Shown: positions 11,138 through 21,720, counted from the stretch's first letter. The stretch is 64,000 nucleotides of DNA from Phymatolithon calcareum (GCA_977006965.1 OZ345382.1:1178001-1242000), one strand, 5' to 3'. The notes: generated by a model not told the origin, from the sequence alone. Program-made: numbers and translations.

Positions 11138-11404
11138 AAATCGCTATTTCTTTGCAATATTTTGCACTGCCGCGGTAGTCGAGCGCGATGCTTGCCGCGT
11201 CGATCTACGACTGCGGTTAACGATCCAGAGACCTTCATCGTTCGTATCCTTGATTTAGCCATCCATGCCAAGATTAAATGTCTCGGCATCCCCCAGAGGA
11301 GGTGCGAGGGCCCCTCAATGGGCTACTTCCGCCCAGGTACTTCTGTCCGCTTGTACAGTAGTACCAACATGGAAACGGACCCGAACAGTCCTAAAATTTT
11401 TCTA

Positions 11405-11640
11405 TGCTGACGGCCTTCTGCGCCATGGCTACCTGTCGGGTGCTATACCTCTCGCTGATTCGGTAATCCCTCTTTGAGTACATTCATCATTTACTTCGCC
11501 CTTCAATTGCTTCTCTATATAATATATAAAGAAGCAATTGAAGGGATATATAATATCGAAATAGGCCAGCACCGCTGGAAAAGAAAACAGCAAGCCGCGC
11601 AGTGAACTAGCCTCTCATCTTTGCATTTGTCTTGCGCTGG
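11405..11640 (+). repeat. dispersed repeat with palindrome (partner, inverted, at 28.55-28.79 kb)
   Basis: Shares blocks such as CTACCTGTCGGGTGCTATACC, TAATCCCTCTTTG and the GAGAGGC/TCTCATC end with the reverse complement of 28555-28790. It contains a 47-bp near-perfect palindrome at 11499-11545 (arms CCCTTCAATTGCTTCT and its complement, one mismatch, AT centre). No coding content is supported. Looks like an unclassified non-autonomous element. Confidence 0.5.
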
Positions 11641-11859
11641 GCTCTATTCCATCTATCTATCCCTAGACCGCCGTCAGGCGTTAAAGTCCAATCATAACAG
11701 AACGAACGGTTCTGGCCGCGGTGATGACATAGATTTTGAAATGTTTCAAAAGATGCGATTGATACCAGTGTAATTTCACCATATCCGGATCTCAGGTATG
11801 ACAGGGCTTCATGTGCTCTCAACGACGGGTTTCCTACCGTGAACATACTCGTGCGGTAC

Positions 11860-12640
11860 ATCCTCACGGGTATTGCTAACAGTGGAACTTCGCAAATGAT
11901 TATGATAAGTCTACGGGTATTTCTTGATTATCGTCTTCTTTCAAAAATCAGTTGCACACTGATATTCCTCTCCTGATGTCAATTTTTGCGACTAATTTAG
12001 TCAATTCAACGTAGTGTTTCAAAAAATGAATGTCTGCACAAATCAAAGTCCTGTGATGCCTTTGAGTGGGAATTATTTTACGCTTTTGGCGAGATACTTT
12101 CACTGCACGTCAACTAATCACCGAAATCGACCGCCGGGAAATTATAGTACAAGTAGCTCGCCTAATTCACTTAGCATAGCAAGGGAGGAGAGAAACCCAA
12201 CGCACGACCCTACGAACAACAACCGTCCTCACGGGCACTCTTTTCCAAATAAAAGAACCCGCACCGACGACTTTACTGTGCGGGGGTGCGTTCCAGAGTG
12301 CTTTCGCGACACACTAACAACGTACTACCAACGCGTTCGTTATACTTCTAGCATTGTTGTCTGTGTTTAGGATATTGCTCGGGTATTGGGGCGGGTATGA
12401 CACAAAAATTGCCATGGGTATTTTCACGGGTATATATTTCGAGAATCGCTTTTGCTTACGACCGCTAGTATCAAGTACCTAAAACTTTCTCACGGACGGT
12501 TATTTCTGATGCGTGTCGTTTGGCAACAGAGGACCCACGGGTATGGGATAGTCGTGGAGGAAATAAATTACTTATGTGCGCGGGTTCATGTCATACCCGC
12601 GGAAAATTCCGGCGAGTATACCCGAGGTCGCGGGTTATCG
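11860..12640. repeat. CGGGTA-rich block, possible element sub-termini
   Basis: The hexamer CGGGTA or its complement occurs near 11867, 11914, 12380, 12392, 12427, 12538, 12593 and 12619. Such short motif clusters at both ends of a block are typical of sub-terminal transposase-binding repeats of DNA transposons (family knowledge), and the clusters flank the repeat at 12.05-12.36 kb. I could not find convincing TIRs or a TSD. Confidence 0.35.
12045..12360 (+). repeat. dispersed repeat, copy 2 (partner at 4.42-4.76 kb)
   Basis: Aligns with 4418-4760 (see that entry). An open frame of 118 codons (12014-12370) is Asn/Thr/Ser-rich with no recognised domain. The presence of CGGGTA clusters on both sides suggests this is the interior of a transposon. 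Confidence 0.5.
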
Positions 12641-12929
12641 GCCCAACATTGGTCCAAACTGGTCTCTTCAAAGGTACATGCGAGAGTGCAATCGCCCCTA
12701 TGAGAGAAAGAATCTCGCGCTTTGTCGTTGATGTGAGCGATGGACAGTGCGAACTCAATCTAGTACATATGTGAAAAGCATACAAAAGCACGGACGAAAC
12801 ATGGCGAACTCCCAGTGCTCGGCGAATTACCTCTGGCTCTATGCATTCGGTGGTTATTATCGCCCTTGATTTATGCACTGCCTTTGTCAGTTACTGATGG
12901 TTAGGCCGTAGTATACCTTTGCGTAAAAA

Positions 12930-13133
12930 TCATATCCACTCGATAAACGCCGTCACATCTTCAATTGAGTCGATTGGATTTGATTTTCGCTCATTGCGCA
13001 GTATAAAGTTGTAGTCCAACTCGTTTTCGAAAGATTTGCTCAGTGCGACAACAGCCCACTGTGGCCAGCCGAGACACACTGCATTGTCATCTTCAATTAC
13101 ATGAGGCACTACGATATCTCCTTCTTGAACCAT
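12930..13133 (-). pseudogene. short hypothetical remnant, minus strand
   Basis: 67 codons, ending in NPIDSIEDVTAFIEWI. It lies downstream of the broken frame at 13237-13860 on the same strand and may be part of it. No family recognised. Confidence 0.25.
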
Positions 13134-13236
13134 AATTCATTGCCTGATGGTTCAGAATACAGAGCTGTACTGGACGCTTTTCCCTGCGGCTTTCGAAAAG
13201 AGGAGTTTCCAAAATCATTTTGAATTCATTCTTGAT

Positions 13237-13860
13237 CTATAGACGAGCAGAAGTATGGACTATGAACACAACACACTTGAATACCATTGGCAGAGTTGTC
13301 TGTAGAGGCCTTAGGGTCTCGTTTGGATGCATCGTGCATTTGAAATGAGCCATCGAGGCTAATTGCAGTTTCTGAGGAAGACTTCTGTACTCAACATATT
13401 TCAGTGGAAAGAATCTCGACAGGGTATGAGGAAGTCGAATATTGCGGAACATGTTGTATATTTCGAAGAATATGCCTGTTGGGATCGCTCTAGGGGCGCT
13501 TCGCAAGTTCTAGAATAATTGTGGAGTTAGTAAATCTGTATAAGGTGGGTTAGGCATGACTTCGATCTGAATCATTAACCACCTGATAATTCTGTCTTGC
13601 TCCTCGAATAACGATCTCATCGTCCGCCCATGCCCTAGACGAGCGTATTTTTCAGTCTGCAGCGAAAGATGTGACCACGATTCAATGTTTGACGTATGTT
13701 TTTTCCAGGGCGCGACCATAGAGACACGGTTTGCAATAAAACTTTGCATCCCGTAGAGGAGTGTTTGCGAAGAGGGCGAGACGTACAGGGCACATGAGCC
13801 GACCATGGTTTGAATCGTTAGAAAAGATGAGACTTCAGAAGGAACTCTCTCCACCCACAA
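13237..13860 (-). pseudogene. broken hypothetical gene with one in-frame stop
   Basis: Frames 13510-13860 and 13237-13506 share one phase and are separated by a single TAG at about 13510, giving an ancestral stretch of about 207 codons. The sequence is globular in composition, with segments RTMRSLFEEQDRIIRWLMIQ and ITGIFFEIYNMFRN-like helices. I recognise no domain. Further minus-strand sequence (13818-14039) runs into a long-TIR element, so the gene's start may have been disrupted by it. Confidence 0.35.
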
Positions 13861-13961
13861 ATATCTCCAGCTTTACTCCGAGCATCAAGACCGATTTTCG
13901 AGCCGTTGATGCGTTCAAAGTTACCTCTTGTAGGGTTTGAAACGCATAAGTTGGCAGACTG

Positions 13962-14935
13962 GGTTTGGTCGGGTTGTTTCCTGGCGGTAAACCAGGGGCG
14001 GCGCGAAGCGCCGACCTTTATAGAAAAAAAATGGATCAAAGATGACTTGGCAATATGATAAATGGATCAATAGAAGAGTCTGGAAGCCGGGAAGCGGCTT
14101 CCTAGCCCGCCGCAGGCGCCGCCGATGTGCTTACAGTGTAAGCATCTGTAAGCGCTTGTAAGCTGTAAGCAGCGGTTCTAGGGTTTGCTCTTGGTGGTCC
14201 GTCATGGTGTAAGTACGCATCGATACCTACGGTACTGTTATGACTGTAATGCTATCTGTAATGGCTTGCTGTAAATGCAAGCTGTAATGAGAATTTGAAG
14301 GGAGCTATTTGTATAGGAGAATGGTACTGGCGTTGGACGCCACACCTCTGGACGCCTCCAGCGATAAAACTTGAAGTAATTCCGTAATACAGTTCCATGA
14401 TTCCGCTTCCGATGGATTTTGCGTTGAATTCCGTTTTAAATTATTTCGGGTTGTCGACGAGTGATAGTTTTCTTATCATCAGCCCCAACATCTTCGTCCA
14501 AGTTTGCAGGTTCATGAATGATCATTGCGTTCTAGAGGACGAGGGAGGCTGTGGCGTCCGACGTCTTACACATGTGATGACCCTCCTATCAACCCCCGTA
14601 CATATTTCATCTCTCCGAAGCTACCACTTCTTCTCTCCATTAGCTGTTTTGGGACCTTCCGCAAAAATGTGCCATTTTAGCACTTCGAAATTGCTTCCAT
14701 TTATCCTTTGCAATCTAGATTATTAATAGATTAGCCTAGAACTACGAGTAAGCCTAAACCTGCTACTTACAGAGCCTTACAGCTTACAGATGCTTACTCT
14801 GCATTGCTTAGATTCTTCCATTGATCCAATTCTCATACTGCCAAGTCATCTTTTGATCCAATGTTTTTTCTATAAAGGTCGGCGCTTCGCGCCGCCCTAG
14901 GTTTTCCGCCAGGGGACAACCCGACCAAAACCAGT
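13962..14935. mobile_element. long-TIR element (about 125-bp inverted ends)
   Basis: 13962-14085 and the reverse complement of 14805-14935 match closely: GGTCGGGTTGT, CCTGGCGG-AAACC, GGCGGCGCGAAGCGCCGACC, then TTTATAGAAAAAA and GATGACTTGGCA. Inside each arm lie TGTAAGC-type short repeats (14130-14290, and inverted at 14755-14815), so the folded structure extends further. The interior has no transposase; the frame at 14397-14726 matches nothing. No TSD could be seen. Foldback or MULE-like origin is possible. Confidence 0.6.
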
Positions 14936-15516
14936 GTACCATACTGTGCGATTCACAATCTCACACTTCGTAGACCAGTATCTCAAAAGGTGCAGATGAA
15001 CGATCCTTCCGAGCGTTACTGCTTCCACTTAGGCAGCTGAAATGATGTCTTGGGACCAGTACGGACGGTTCAGGACGTAGGTTTCAACATTCATTCCCCG
15101 TATACTAGTGAGTAGAGAATTGATAGACCAATAATGGTTTGAACTAGGAGAAGGCTTGCTGAAGTGAGCGCAACGGGGGTACATAAGAAGATGTATAGGT
15201 AGGATGAGCGTGCTCCCTCCGTGTTCGGGACGAAGACCCGTATTCCAAGCTTTGTCGATTCGGAATCTAAGTCTACCTCCTCCGATTTCGGCTATCTTTG
15301 GACGCTTTTCCGATGGGAAAGTGTGCTCGACCTCTTCATTGTTCTGTGCTTTAGATATGGAAGCAAGCTACTGGACTTCACCATCTGGGGAAGAGGAGCC
15401 AGAGACATATCAACCATTACAACAAACTTTGTCAGATGGCCCAGAAGCAGCAATAGCTTGTCGGGTGTCGAGGTGGCTTTCGTTTGGTCACGTTCGCATC
15501 TAAGTTGAGAGACTAA
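14936..15516. other. unassigned region
   Basis: Two overlapping plus-strand frames (15204-15503, 15221-15508) have no recognisable domain. The position directly 5' of a family C LINE remnant suggests worn RT-upstream sequence, but I cannot align it. Confidence 0.25.
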
Positions 15517-17372
15517 TTTACAAGGGACAAGCTCATTGAAAGACTGAAGAGCAAAGTGCCACTCTACATAACGAAGATGGTATCGTATCTGCCACAGATC
15601 ACGTCGGCAGGAGACAAAACGAAAACCTGGTGCAGAAGTGACCGAGGAATCGCAGGGGTCCCCAGTCAGTCTCTGCTATACAATGTATTCATAGATACGT
15701 TCGCCGAAGCCACCAACAAACTATCAGTAACATTGTCGAAGCAGCAAGAACAGTAGTTTGCGTATGACGTTTTCCTTCAAGCCAAGACAGCAAGCGGATG
15801 CAAACACTCTTGAATATAGCCTCAAAGTGGGCAGAAGAAACCTCTATAAGATGGAACATAACCAGGAAACAGCGAGGTCCTCAATTACAAGGGGCTTCCA
15901 AAGCACAATTTCTTGCCTGCTGGAAAGCACCTGCACGAAGCGTGAAGAGCTTCGTACTTCAGAGTGATTATGAACAACAGGAAGTCACAAATGACGGGGC
16001 AATCTCAAGAGTTCGGAAAGACGTTGGATACATCCAAGAACTATCCTAAGTTGGCGTAAATGTTAGCTGATTCCAGCCAGCCACGAGTATCAAGATTTGC
16101 AAGTTGTAGATGGGGAGCTGTAGACCAAACCATTCCCTAACACATTTCAGCGAAGTATGTTTTTTCGCTTATTCTCTGGTTGTCGCCTTACTGGAAGGAA
16201 AAATTAAAAATTTATTTAAACTCCGTGCTGCGATAAACATCGCAGACAGATTAGTTTTTAAAAATTCCGAAGATCCTAATAGTTCCTTTTCTGTAAGCCA
16301 CTGCAGTGCGCTTTTCACAATGCTTACATGCACAAATCCAAATGTGATTGACTCCAGATTTCATTTCCCAGCAATGATCTTGAAAAGGGCCCAAAAATGA
16401 TGCATGCGAAACGGTGTCCAAATCCGGAAGCAACTGCCTGGAGTGTTCAGTGCTTGCTTCCGCACACTGTAAACGTATTATGATTCAACATCAAGCATTC
16501 AAATGTGCTCAACTTTGAATTCCGTTTTCGCGCAAACCCTTAGCAGAGTGACAGAAATTAATCGTAATTCATATTTCCTGTGTCTGCATCCTAAAAAGAA
16601 TACCAGAAATCGATTCAGCGCGAAAATCTGGTCCAGAACACTCTGATTTCTATTTTTAACATAGGGAACGGTTTGGTCTACAGCTCCCCAGATTCTCGCC
16701 AAGTGGGAGTATGCAATCCATTTGACTCCAATGAGAAAGCGATTACAAGCGATTACAAGCTGCGATCGAAGCAGCAGACGGTCATTTCCACAAGTGCGTA
16801 TTTGGAAAATATGACGAACATCGAGAAGGGAACAGATACGCGTGTTATACAGACTCGTTAGCTAGAGAATGAGGAGAGCACATCAGGCTGAAAGAATCGC
16901 TATGAGCCTAGTTAGATAGAAGAGGATCTTGGAAGATCCAGTAGAATAAAGGGGAAGAGAAGATGATGGTAGACGAATCAAAGGATATTGCGTATCTCAG
17001 AGCAGAGGAGGACCTTAAAAGAGCGTTAAACCACGCGGAAGACGGAATGGTGTTGAAGAAGCGCCAACTAGAGGAAATATTTAATGCTGGAACGAGGAAG
17101 AACAGGACAGAAAATGAAATCCCCATAGATAAGGCGAACAAACTTACAGGAGTGCTACATGTAAGAGAAAAAAAGGTGCCGAAGAGTAATTTTTAACAAC
17201 ACGCGATATGTAGAAAAGCAACCTTGGCGACAAACTTTGGAACAGGTGATTGCTTGAGCTCGTAGCGCTCCAACGAGCACATGATCCACAGAAATGGACA
17301 AAGAGACCGAATATGAATGCAAAAGACTCACTTGGGCACTCACCGGAAGAGAATTTGAATTAAGGAGATCCA
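15517..17372 (+). mobile_element. family C LINE remnant, plus strand, split by a TIR element
   Basis: 15517-16107 encodes a worn RT palm: LIERLKSKVPLYITKMVSYL, AGDKTKTW, DRGI then SLLYNVFIDTFAEA, matching the minus-strand family C RT at 24.0-24.2 kb. After an insertion at 16112-16689 it resumes with a degraded connector and the family C C-terminus (ALNHAEDGMVLKKRQLEEIF at about 17.03 kb; TEYECKRLTWALTGREFELR at 17.31-17.36 kb). Multiple stops. No TSD found. Confidence 0.6.
16112..16689. mobile_element. 578-bp TIR element inside LINE C
   Basis: Ends are inverted repeats of about 28 bases beginning GGGGAGCTGTAGACCAAACC with TTCCCTA following. AGAT occurs directly outside both ends (16108-16111 and 16690-16693), a possible 4-bp TSD. 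Removing the element rejoins the interrupted LINE sequence. No transposase encoded; superfamily unknown. Confidence 0.55.
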
Positions 17373-17652
17373 AGTGACTTTGCGACGGACTATTTCCCTC
17401 AATTGAGGCACTGAGATTTTATAACTTTTGCAAAATAAAGCTATCAATTTTCACATTCGTCAAAGACGTCAAGCTCATTGATAGCAACAACATGATTAAA
17501 TTGTCTGAGTTGAGAACTGTTGCGCTGGGGATACACGAGCGCGAAGAAATGAACAACAGCTGGAATGCGCCTCGGGGAACCCGCGGAACTGGTCGCGGTG
17601 ATATGCCGTGCGCGATAAAAGCTGTTGGTTAGTATCTCTGGTCACTCCTAAG

Positions 17653-18776
17653 TATACTTTGTAAAAAATAATTCATATTTAAATATATTCGAATATGTAT
17701 TTATATTTATCTATTCAACTGCAATCTGTTGGATAAATAATTCATTCATAGCCTCGATAGAATAAAATAATTTATTTTTGAAGGAGGGAGAATACTTTTA
17801 GAATTAGTCTCCGTATCTGATTCTGAAGGTGCTCGTACCTGTCTTTTCTATTACTACTAATGTTGCTCCCAAATAGAACATGTTTTCTTGCCTGCGTAAC
17901 GTTGCAACATTGCACTCACTTGATAGATATCAATAGTACGTGTCTCGCTTGTAAACTAAAACGTACTATGATTTGAACGTTGATGAGAACATTAGAACCA
18001 TCTTTCCGACAATTAGCTGTTATCAGGATTGCTGCAATGTCTAAACACTAGTACTTAATGGATGCACGCACATTTGATTACCTGATCCCAACGTATTGCG
18101 AAGAGAAGGAGATCGACTCTCTCTGTGCCGAATTAACTGACCTCAGCAGTGTTACGAAAGCCTTGCAACGTTACTCAATCGCCATCGCTGAGGTTCGTGT
18201 TCTTTTCGACGCGGTCATTGCTAAGTTTCCCAGCGCAAAATCAAGGTTATCTTCTAATGCTAGCATTGTGCGAGATCCCCATTTCGAGACCGACATAGCA
18301 ACAATACAAGACAAAAGAATTGAGTTGATGGCAAGCCAAGAGAAAAAAGCAACAGATTCTCTGAAAGTAGTCTCTGTGGATTCTGAAACAGTTACGATAT
18401 CTTCTGCAGACGAGGCATTGAAGAAACGCAGGCTGTCTGTAAATCGTTCCGTATATTTGGATCTTTGTTTCATATTGCCTACTTCCAACATCGTTGAACG
18501 GTTCTTCTCCAAAGCTGGATACACTCTGAATAAGCACAGGAAGAGACTGTCTCCAGCGAAACTTGAGATGCAGCTTTTTCTACATATGAATGCAGACCTG
18601 TGGTGCATCCAGGACGTAAGTGCGATAATGGAATGAGAATATTTTCCGATAATTCATATTTACTTTTGACCCTCTCCATGAATAAATTACTTATGCATTT
18701 GACTTTCTTGCTTAAATAATCTATTCTTACGCGAAAGCGAGCTGTGAATATATTGAAAATGAATTATTTACAGGGA
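17653..18776 (+). mobile_element. hAT element, internally deleted
   Basis: It carries a hAT transposase C-terminus (18058-18636) and ends with inverted repeats: TGTAAAAAATAATTCAT at the left and the complement of TGTAAATAATTCAT at the right, with ATATATTC just inside both. The flanking 8-mers are CTCCTAAG (17645-17652) and GTCCTAAG (18777-18784), matching 7 of 8, as expected for a hAT TSD. The N-terminal half of the transposase is absent. Confidence 0.6.
18058..18636 (+). pseudogene. hAT transposase C-terminal fragment
   Basis: 192 codons. Residues about 132-190 are the hAT C-terminal dimerisation region: YLDLCFILPTSNIVERFFSK followed by AGYTLNKHRKRLSPAKLEMQ and LFLHMNADLW. The S/T-NI-VERFFS core and the LF-H-N-D-W end are diagnostic. 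hAT transposases normally exceed 600 residues, with a BED zinc finger and an RNase H-like catalytic core (D, D, E), none of which is here. The start ATG is probably an internal Met. Dimerisation region only, so not catalytically active. Confidence 0.8.
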
Positions 18777-18784
18777 GTCCTAAG

Positions 18785-19134
18785 AGATCCAGATGAAACT
18801 GGGGGGAAAAAGACGTAGACGGCCTTGTTTATTGTGAAGTGACGGTATGGTAAATGATGATGATGGATGTGAGCTGGAGTTACAGTTTGCTAGTGTAAGC
18901 TAAGCTAAATACCACCGTCGTAGCGAAGAAGTCTCGAGTTTGTTGGTACAGGCAGGATTGCGTTTAGCAGAAGTGGATCATAACTCTGTACCGTCAGGTG
19001 CATGTTCGCATGGCATGGCATCTTCTAGGACGCAAGCCTTTGGGGACTTTAACACTTAACCCGTTGAAGTGCGGCAGATACATTTGCTGGTCTCACAACA
19101 TATGTTGCGACACCATCTAACTACATGTTGAGCA
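18785..19134. other. PiggyBac-like host DNA between hAT insertions
   Basis: No gene. The last 40 bases (CATCTAACTACATGTTGAGC and onward across the next element) align with 41.45-41.50 kb, showing this is host sequence of the PiggyBac-like copy. Confidence 0.35.
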
Positions 19135-19142
19135 TACCAGGG

Positions 19143-19855
19143 CAGAGCATTGGAATTATTTATTTATTTTTATTCTTTTCTCGCGCAGTGTCGAGAATAA
19201 ATATCAAGACTGTTGAGCGCAGAAGGAATAAATTATTGTATTTAAGTTCAGTGAGGAATAAATAACTGGTTATTCCCAATTATTGGATCTATCTAGCTGC
19301 TTTCTGTCACGATAGCATTGACGTCTTCGATTCCCCACACATCCGAGTTAGCATGAAGGAACATCTGCTTCTCGAAATTTGCAGGACATTTGCAAGTCCA
19401 CACAGCGGAGTTGGGATCCGACTGTGTGAAAAACTCATCGCGAACATGCTTACTGTACCGAAAACTCGCGGCATCTTGGGTGCTACCAAACGGTGCTCGC
19501 CTGGTACGCAGTTCCCGTTGTACTGTGTTGATTGCCATGGTTTTCATAATCCTAAATGAGGAGTCCGCAGCCGACACGTCATGTGCTATCGATGACAAAC
19601 ATGTCACTTTACTGTTCAAGAATACCATCGGGCCCAAATAAACAATATAATCGTCGGGCCAAAATGCTGTCATTCTCCCCCAGAAACGTAGACTTAGTCG
19701 AGCGTTCTCGAGTAAATAATGCTTTCAAATAAATAAAATAATTGTCGTAACCACGAAGATCTCAATAAATACAATAAATATGCGCGACTCAGGAATAAAT
19801 TATTGGAACAATAATTTAAATAATTACAATAGCAATTATTTTTTCCAATGCTTTG
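19143..19855 (-). mobile_element. 713-bp hAT derivative, copy 1, perfect 8-bp TSD
   Basis: Begins CAGAGCATTGGAA and ends TTCCAATGCTTTG, an inverted pair with one mismatch. TACCAGGG lies directly outside both ends (19135-19142, 19856-19863). The same 713-bp sequence occurs at 37690-38402 with a different perfect TSD. Rich in AATAAATTA-like A/T words. It keeps a remnant of the transposase C-terminus on the minus strand. Clear cut-and-paste insertion into a PiggyBac-like element. Confidence 0.92.
19293..19673 (-). pseudogene. hAT transposase C-terminal remnant
   Basis: 126 codons ending with PANFEKQMFLHANSDVWGIE and DVNAIV, equivalent to LEMQLFLHMNADLWCIQDVS in the fragment at 18.06-18.64 kb. 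Upstream, RDEFFTQS is a worn form of ERFFS. The rest of the frame shows no catalytic-core motif. Identical translation in the second copy at 37840-38220. Non-functional as a transposase. Confidence 0.6.
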
Positions 19856-19976
19856 TACCAGGGTCGTTTACTCACTTTGAAAACTCTGCAGTTCATTAGC
19901 ACAGCAAAACAAGTTGTCATCCCATTCACATACTTCCTCTCACAGTGGATTCCAACACCGCTCTCGAACGTAAATA

Positions 19977-20473
19977 CAGTCGATCCTCGATTTTTGAATA
20001 GAAAATTTGAGCTATATCAGAGTATTCTCTGATATTCAATAATCGAGGTTATTCAAGAATAGAAGTCGTATCATAGCGAAAATAAAAAATTACAGCTCAA
20101 GATTACAATGTCAACTTTGAAGAAGCTGTACTGCACAACATCGGGAACCCAGCCTATATTTGTAGTCAGTAAAGCGTCATCAAGCATTTCCCGGCTGTGC
20201 TGCACATTGCAATTGTTCACGTACTCCAAGCTGCCAAAGGGACTCCTCTCATAGAAAATCCCCAGTGGTGGACGTTGAACACACGAGGCCTAAAAATGAT
20301 CAAAAAATAGCCTTTCTTTTTGAAGATATCATTTTAGATATTCTTCATTCTAGTATTCAGTAATCCTTTCTTTTCTTTAGAATTTAATGCGAAACCGACT
20401 TGGGGACATGCATTCTGCATTCAAAAATCGAGGATATTCAAAAATAGGAGATTCAAAAATCGAGGATCCACTG
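19977..20473. mobile_element. pogo/Tigger-like non-autonomous element, TA target
   Basis: Left end CAGTCGATCCTCGATTTTTG and right end the complement of CAGTGGATCCTCGATTTTTG, followed by more ATTCAAAAATCGAGG-type repeats inside both ends. TA lies at 19975-19976 and 20474-20475. CAGT-(C/G)GA-CTCG termini with a TA duplication are characteristic of pogo/Tigger elements. 497 bp, no transposase. Removing it restores alignment with 41.59-41.65 kb. Confidence 0.8.
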
Positions 20474-20659
20474 TACAGGATCTGAATTGACTGAACGTCG
20501 ACGACTAGTGCGGGAGTTAAATGAGTTATCGGTGAGTTGCTTGGTCTTCTCTGTGTCATGTGCTGCTGGTTCTCTGGACGGACACCAGAGAATAGGAACA
20601 GGTAATCGAACACGCAAATTGTCGGAACAAATGTGCTCAGGCGAAACGACCAATACTGA

Positions 20660-21040
20660 GCCCGGACTTCATCTTCATAAGTATACTCTCTTAGCAACAT
20701 CGAATAAGCTTGTCGATTTGACCGCGGAAGGAATAATGTATACAATTTCAAGGAACGCAGAAGATCGTTTATCAAACAATCGAAGCAGTGACGAAGACGA
20801 ATGTCCTACGCCTCGAAGAGTAAAGGCACACATTGAACGAAGTGTATCTGACCAGTGGACCGCAAGCTTTTCCCTCCCCTTTTTCCAGGAGAAGGTTTTC
20901 GCAGCTAGGGCTCCGACTTTAACCCGGATTACACGGATTTGAGTAGATGATCGAAGCTACAAGAGTATAGTTGAAACGCATCTCCTTTGCAGTCTCATGA
21001 GTGCTTCTGAGGGCGTTTAACATATCCAAATTCAAAAAAA
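20660..21040 (+). mobile_element. family A-like LINE 3' end fragment
   Basis: The end of ORF2 and the 3' UTR resemble LINE A: TTTTCGCAGCTAGGGCTCCG (LINE A: TTTTTGCAGCTAGGGCCACG), then GAAACGCATCTCC-TT-CAGTCT and GAGGGCGTTTAA followed by an A-rich tail near 21032. 5' truncated; the upstream limit is uncertain because the frame at 20487-20942 mixes several origins. Confidence 0.55.
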
Positions 21041-21720
21041 GGAACAACGTGAAAAAACGGTTGGACCGCAGCGCCGTTTGACAACACGACCATCCGTTTC
21101 AACGAGTGTCCTGGACATTGTCATACCCAGCTCTTAGCCCGCAGTAACCGCCAAGAGAGCAGGGGTCGCAGAGGACGGATTATTCCGCTTTTTCGTTCCC
21201 AATCCGCTCAACTGAACGGATTCTGAGTGAAGAATTAGACAGCTATTAGCTTGGTGGATTCAAAGTGAAACAGGGCCAGGAAATTTTTTTCTGTTTTGAG
21301 GGACAGTAATTCAATGAAATTATTTCTCGGAACGAAGGCGAACGGAAACAATATTTGAAACAATAGAACGGAACGGGAGCCGATTGGGAAGATTTGATCA
21401 AGCAGATTGATTAACAATTGTTCAATCTGCTATCAATCCTAATTATTAGAAATATCCGACGTTTTCATTTTCTGGAGTTCTGAGCCAATTCAAAAAAGTA
21501 CTGTTTTCGAAAGTTTTATGAAACTAGATAAGTACTGGACTGTAAATTCAGATTTTCGGCCTAACATTGAGAGGATTCGGATTGATCTTGAGCAGAGAGA
21601 CGACGTTTTTACAACCAGTGAACGGATTGGGAAATTGTTTTGGCTCTGCGGAATGATTCCGGATAGAATTTAGTCTGCAGACTCCATGGATTTTGACTCA
21701 ACTTAACGGGTACGGATACG
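21041..21720. other. unassigned region
   Basis: No gene or terminal repeats recognised. Frames are short. CGGATT/AACGGATT-like words recur near 20.93, 21.2 and 21.6 kb but do not form an array. Confidence 0.3.

Larger units (their letters stand above)
6890..11150 (-). mobile_element. old family A-like LINE, minus strand, split by a TIR element
   Basis: Reading on the minus strand from high to low coordinates gives ORF1-like sequence (10.5-11.14 kb), then, beyond a 1.28-kb insertion (8896-10182), APE endonuclease sequence (7.85-8.44 kb) and reverse-transcriptase N-terminal sequence (7.04-7.52 kb). Order and sequence match the full-length LINE A at 48.7-53.7 kb. Many stops and frame changes show it is dead. 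The 3' part (RT palm onward) is not recognisable below about 6.9 kb, and no TSD was found, so both ends are approximate. Confidence 0.6.
17373..20640 (-). mobile_element. PiggyBac-like element remnant carrying three DNA transposons
   Basis: The left end resembles copy 3 (GCGACGGAC... CCTCAATTGAGG near 17385-17408) and is followed by the same sub-terminal sequence as other copies (TCAAGCTCATTGATAGCAACAA; the 41.39-kb copy is close). Between 18.8 and 20.6 kb, with insertions removed, sequence aligns with 41.44-41.83 kb, including the stretch encoding the Cys-rich C-terminus on the minus strand. It has been invaded by hAT (17653-18776), a 713-bp hAT derivative (19143-19855) and a pogo-like element (19977-20473). 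The right end is uncertain. Confidence 0.45.

Noticed and set aside
14130-14290. CRISPR-like array from TGTAAGC repeats
   Set aside because: Repeats are 7-10 bases, irregularly spaced, mirrored in the opposite arm, and the genome is eukaryotic.
20487-20942. 151-codon plus-strand gene
   Set aside because: It crosses from the pogo-like element end and PiggyBac-like host into a LINE A 3' fragment, so it is a mosaic with no single origin.
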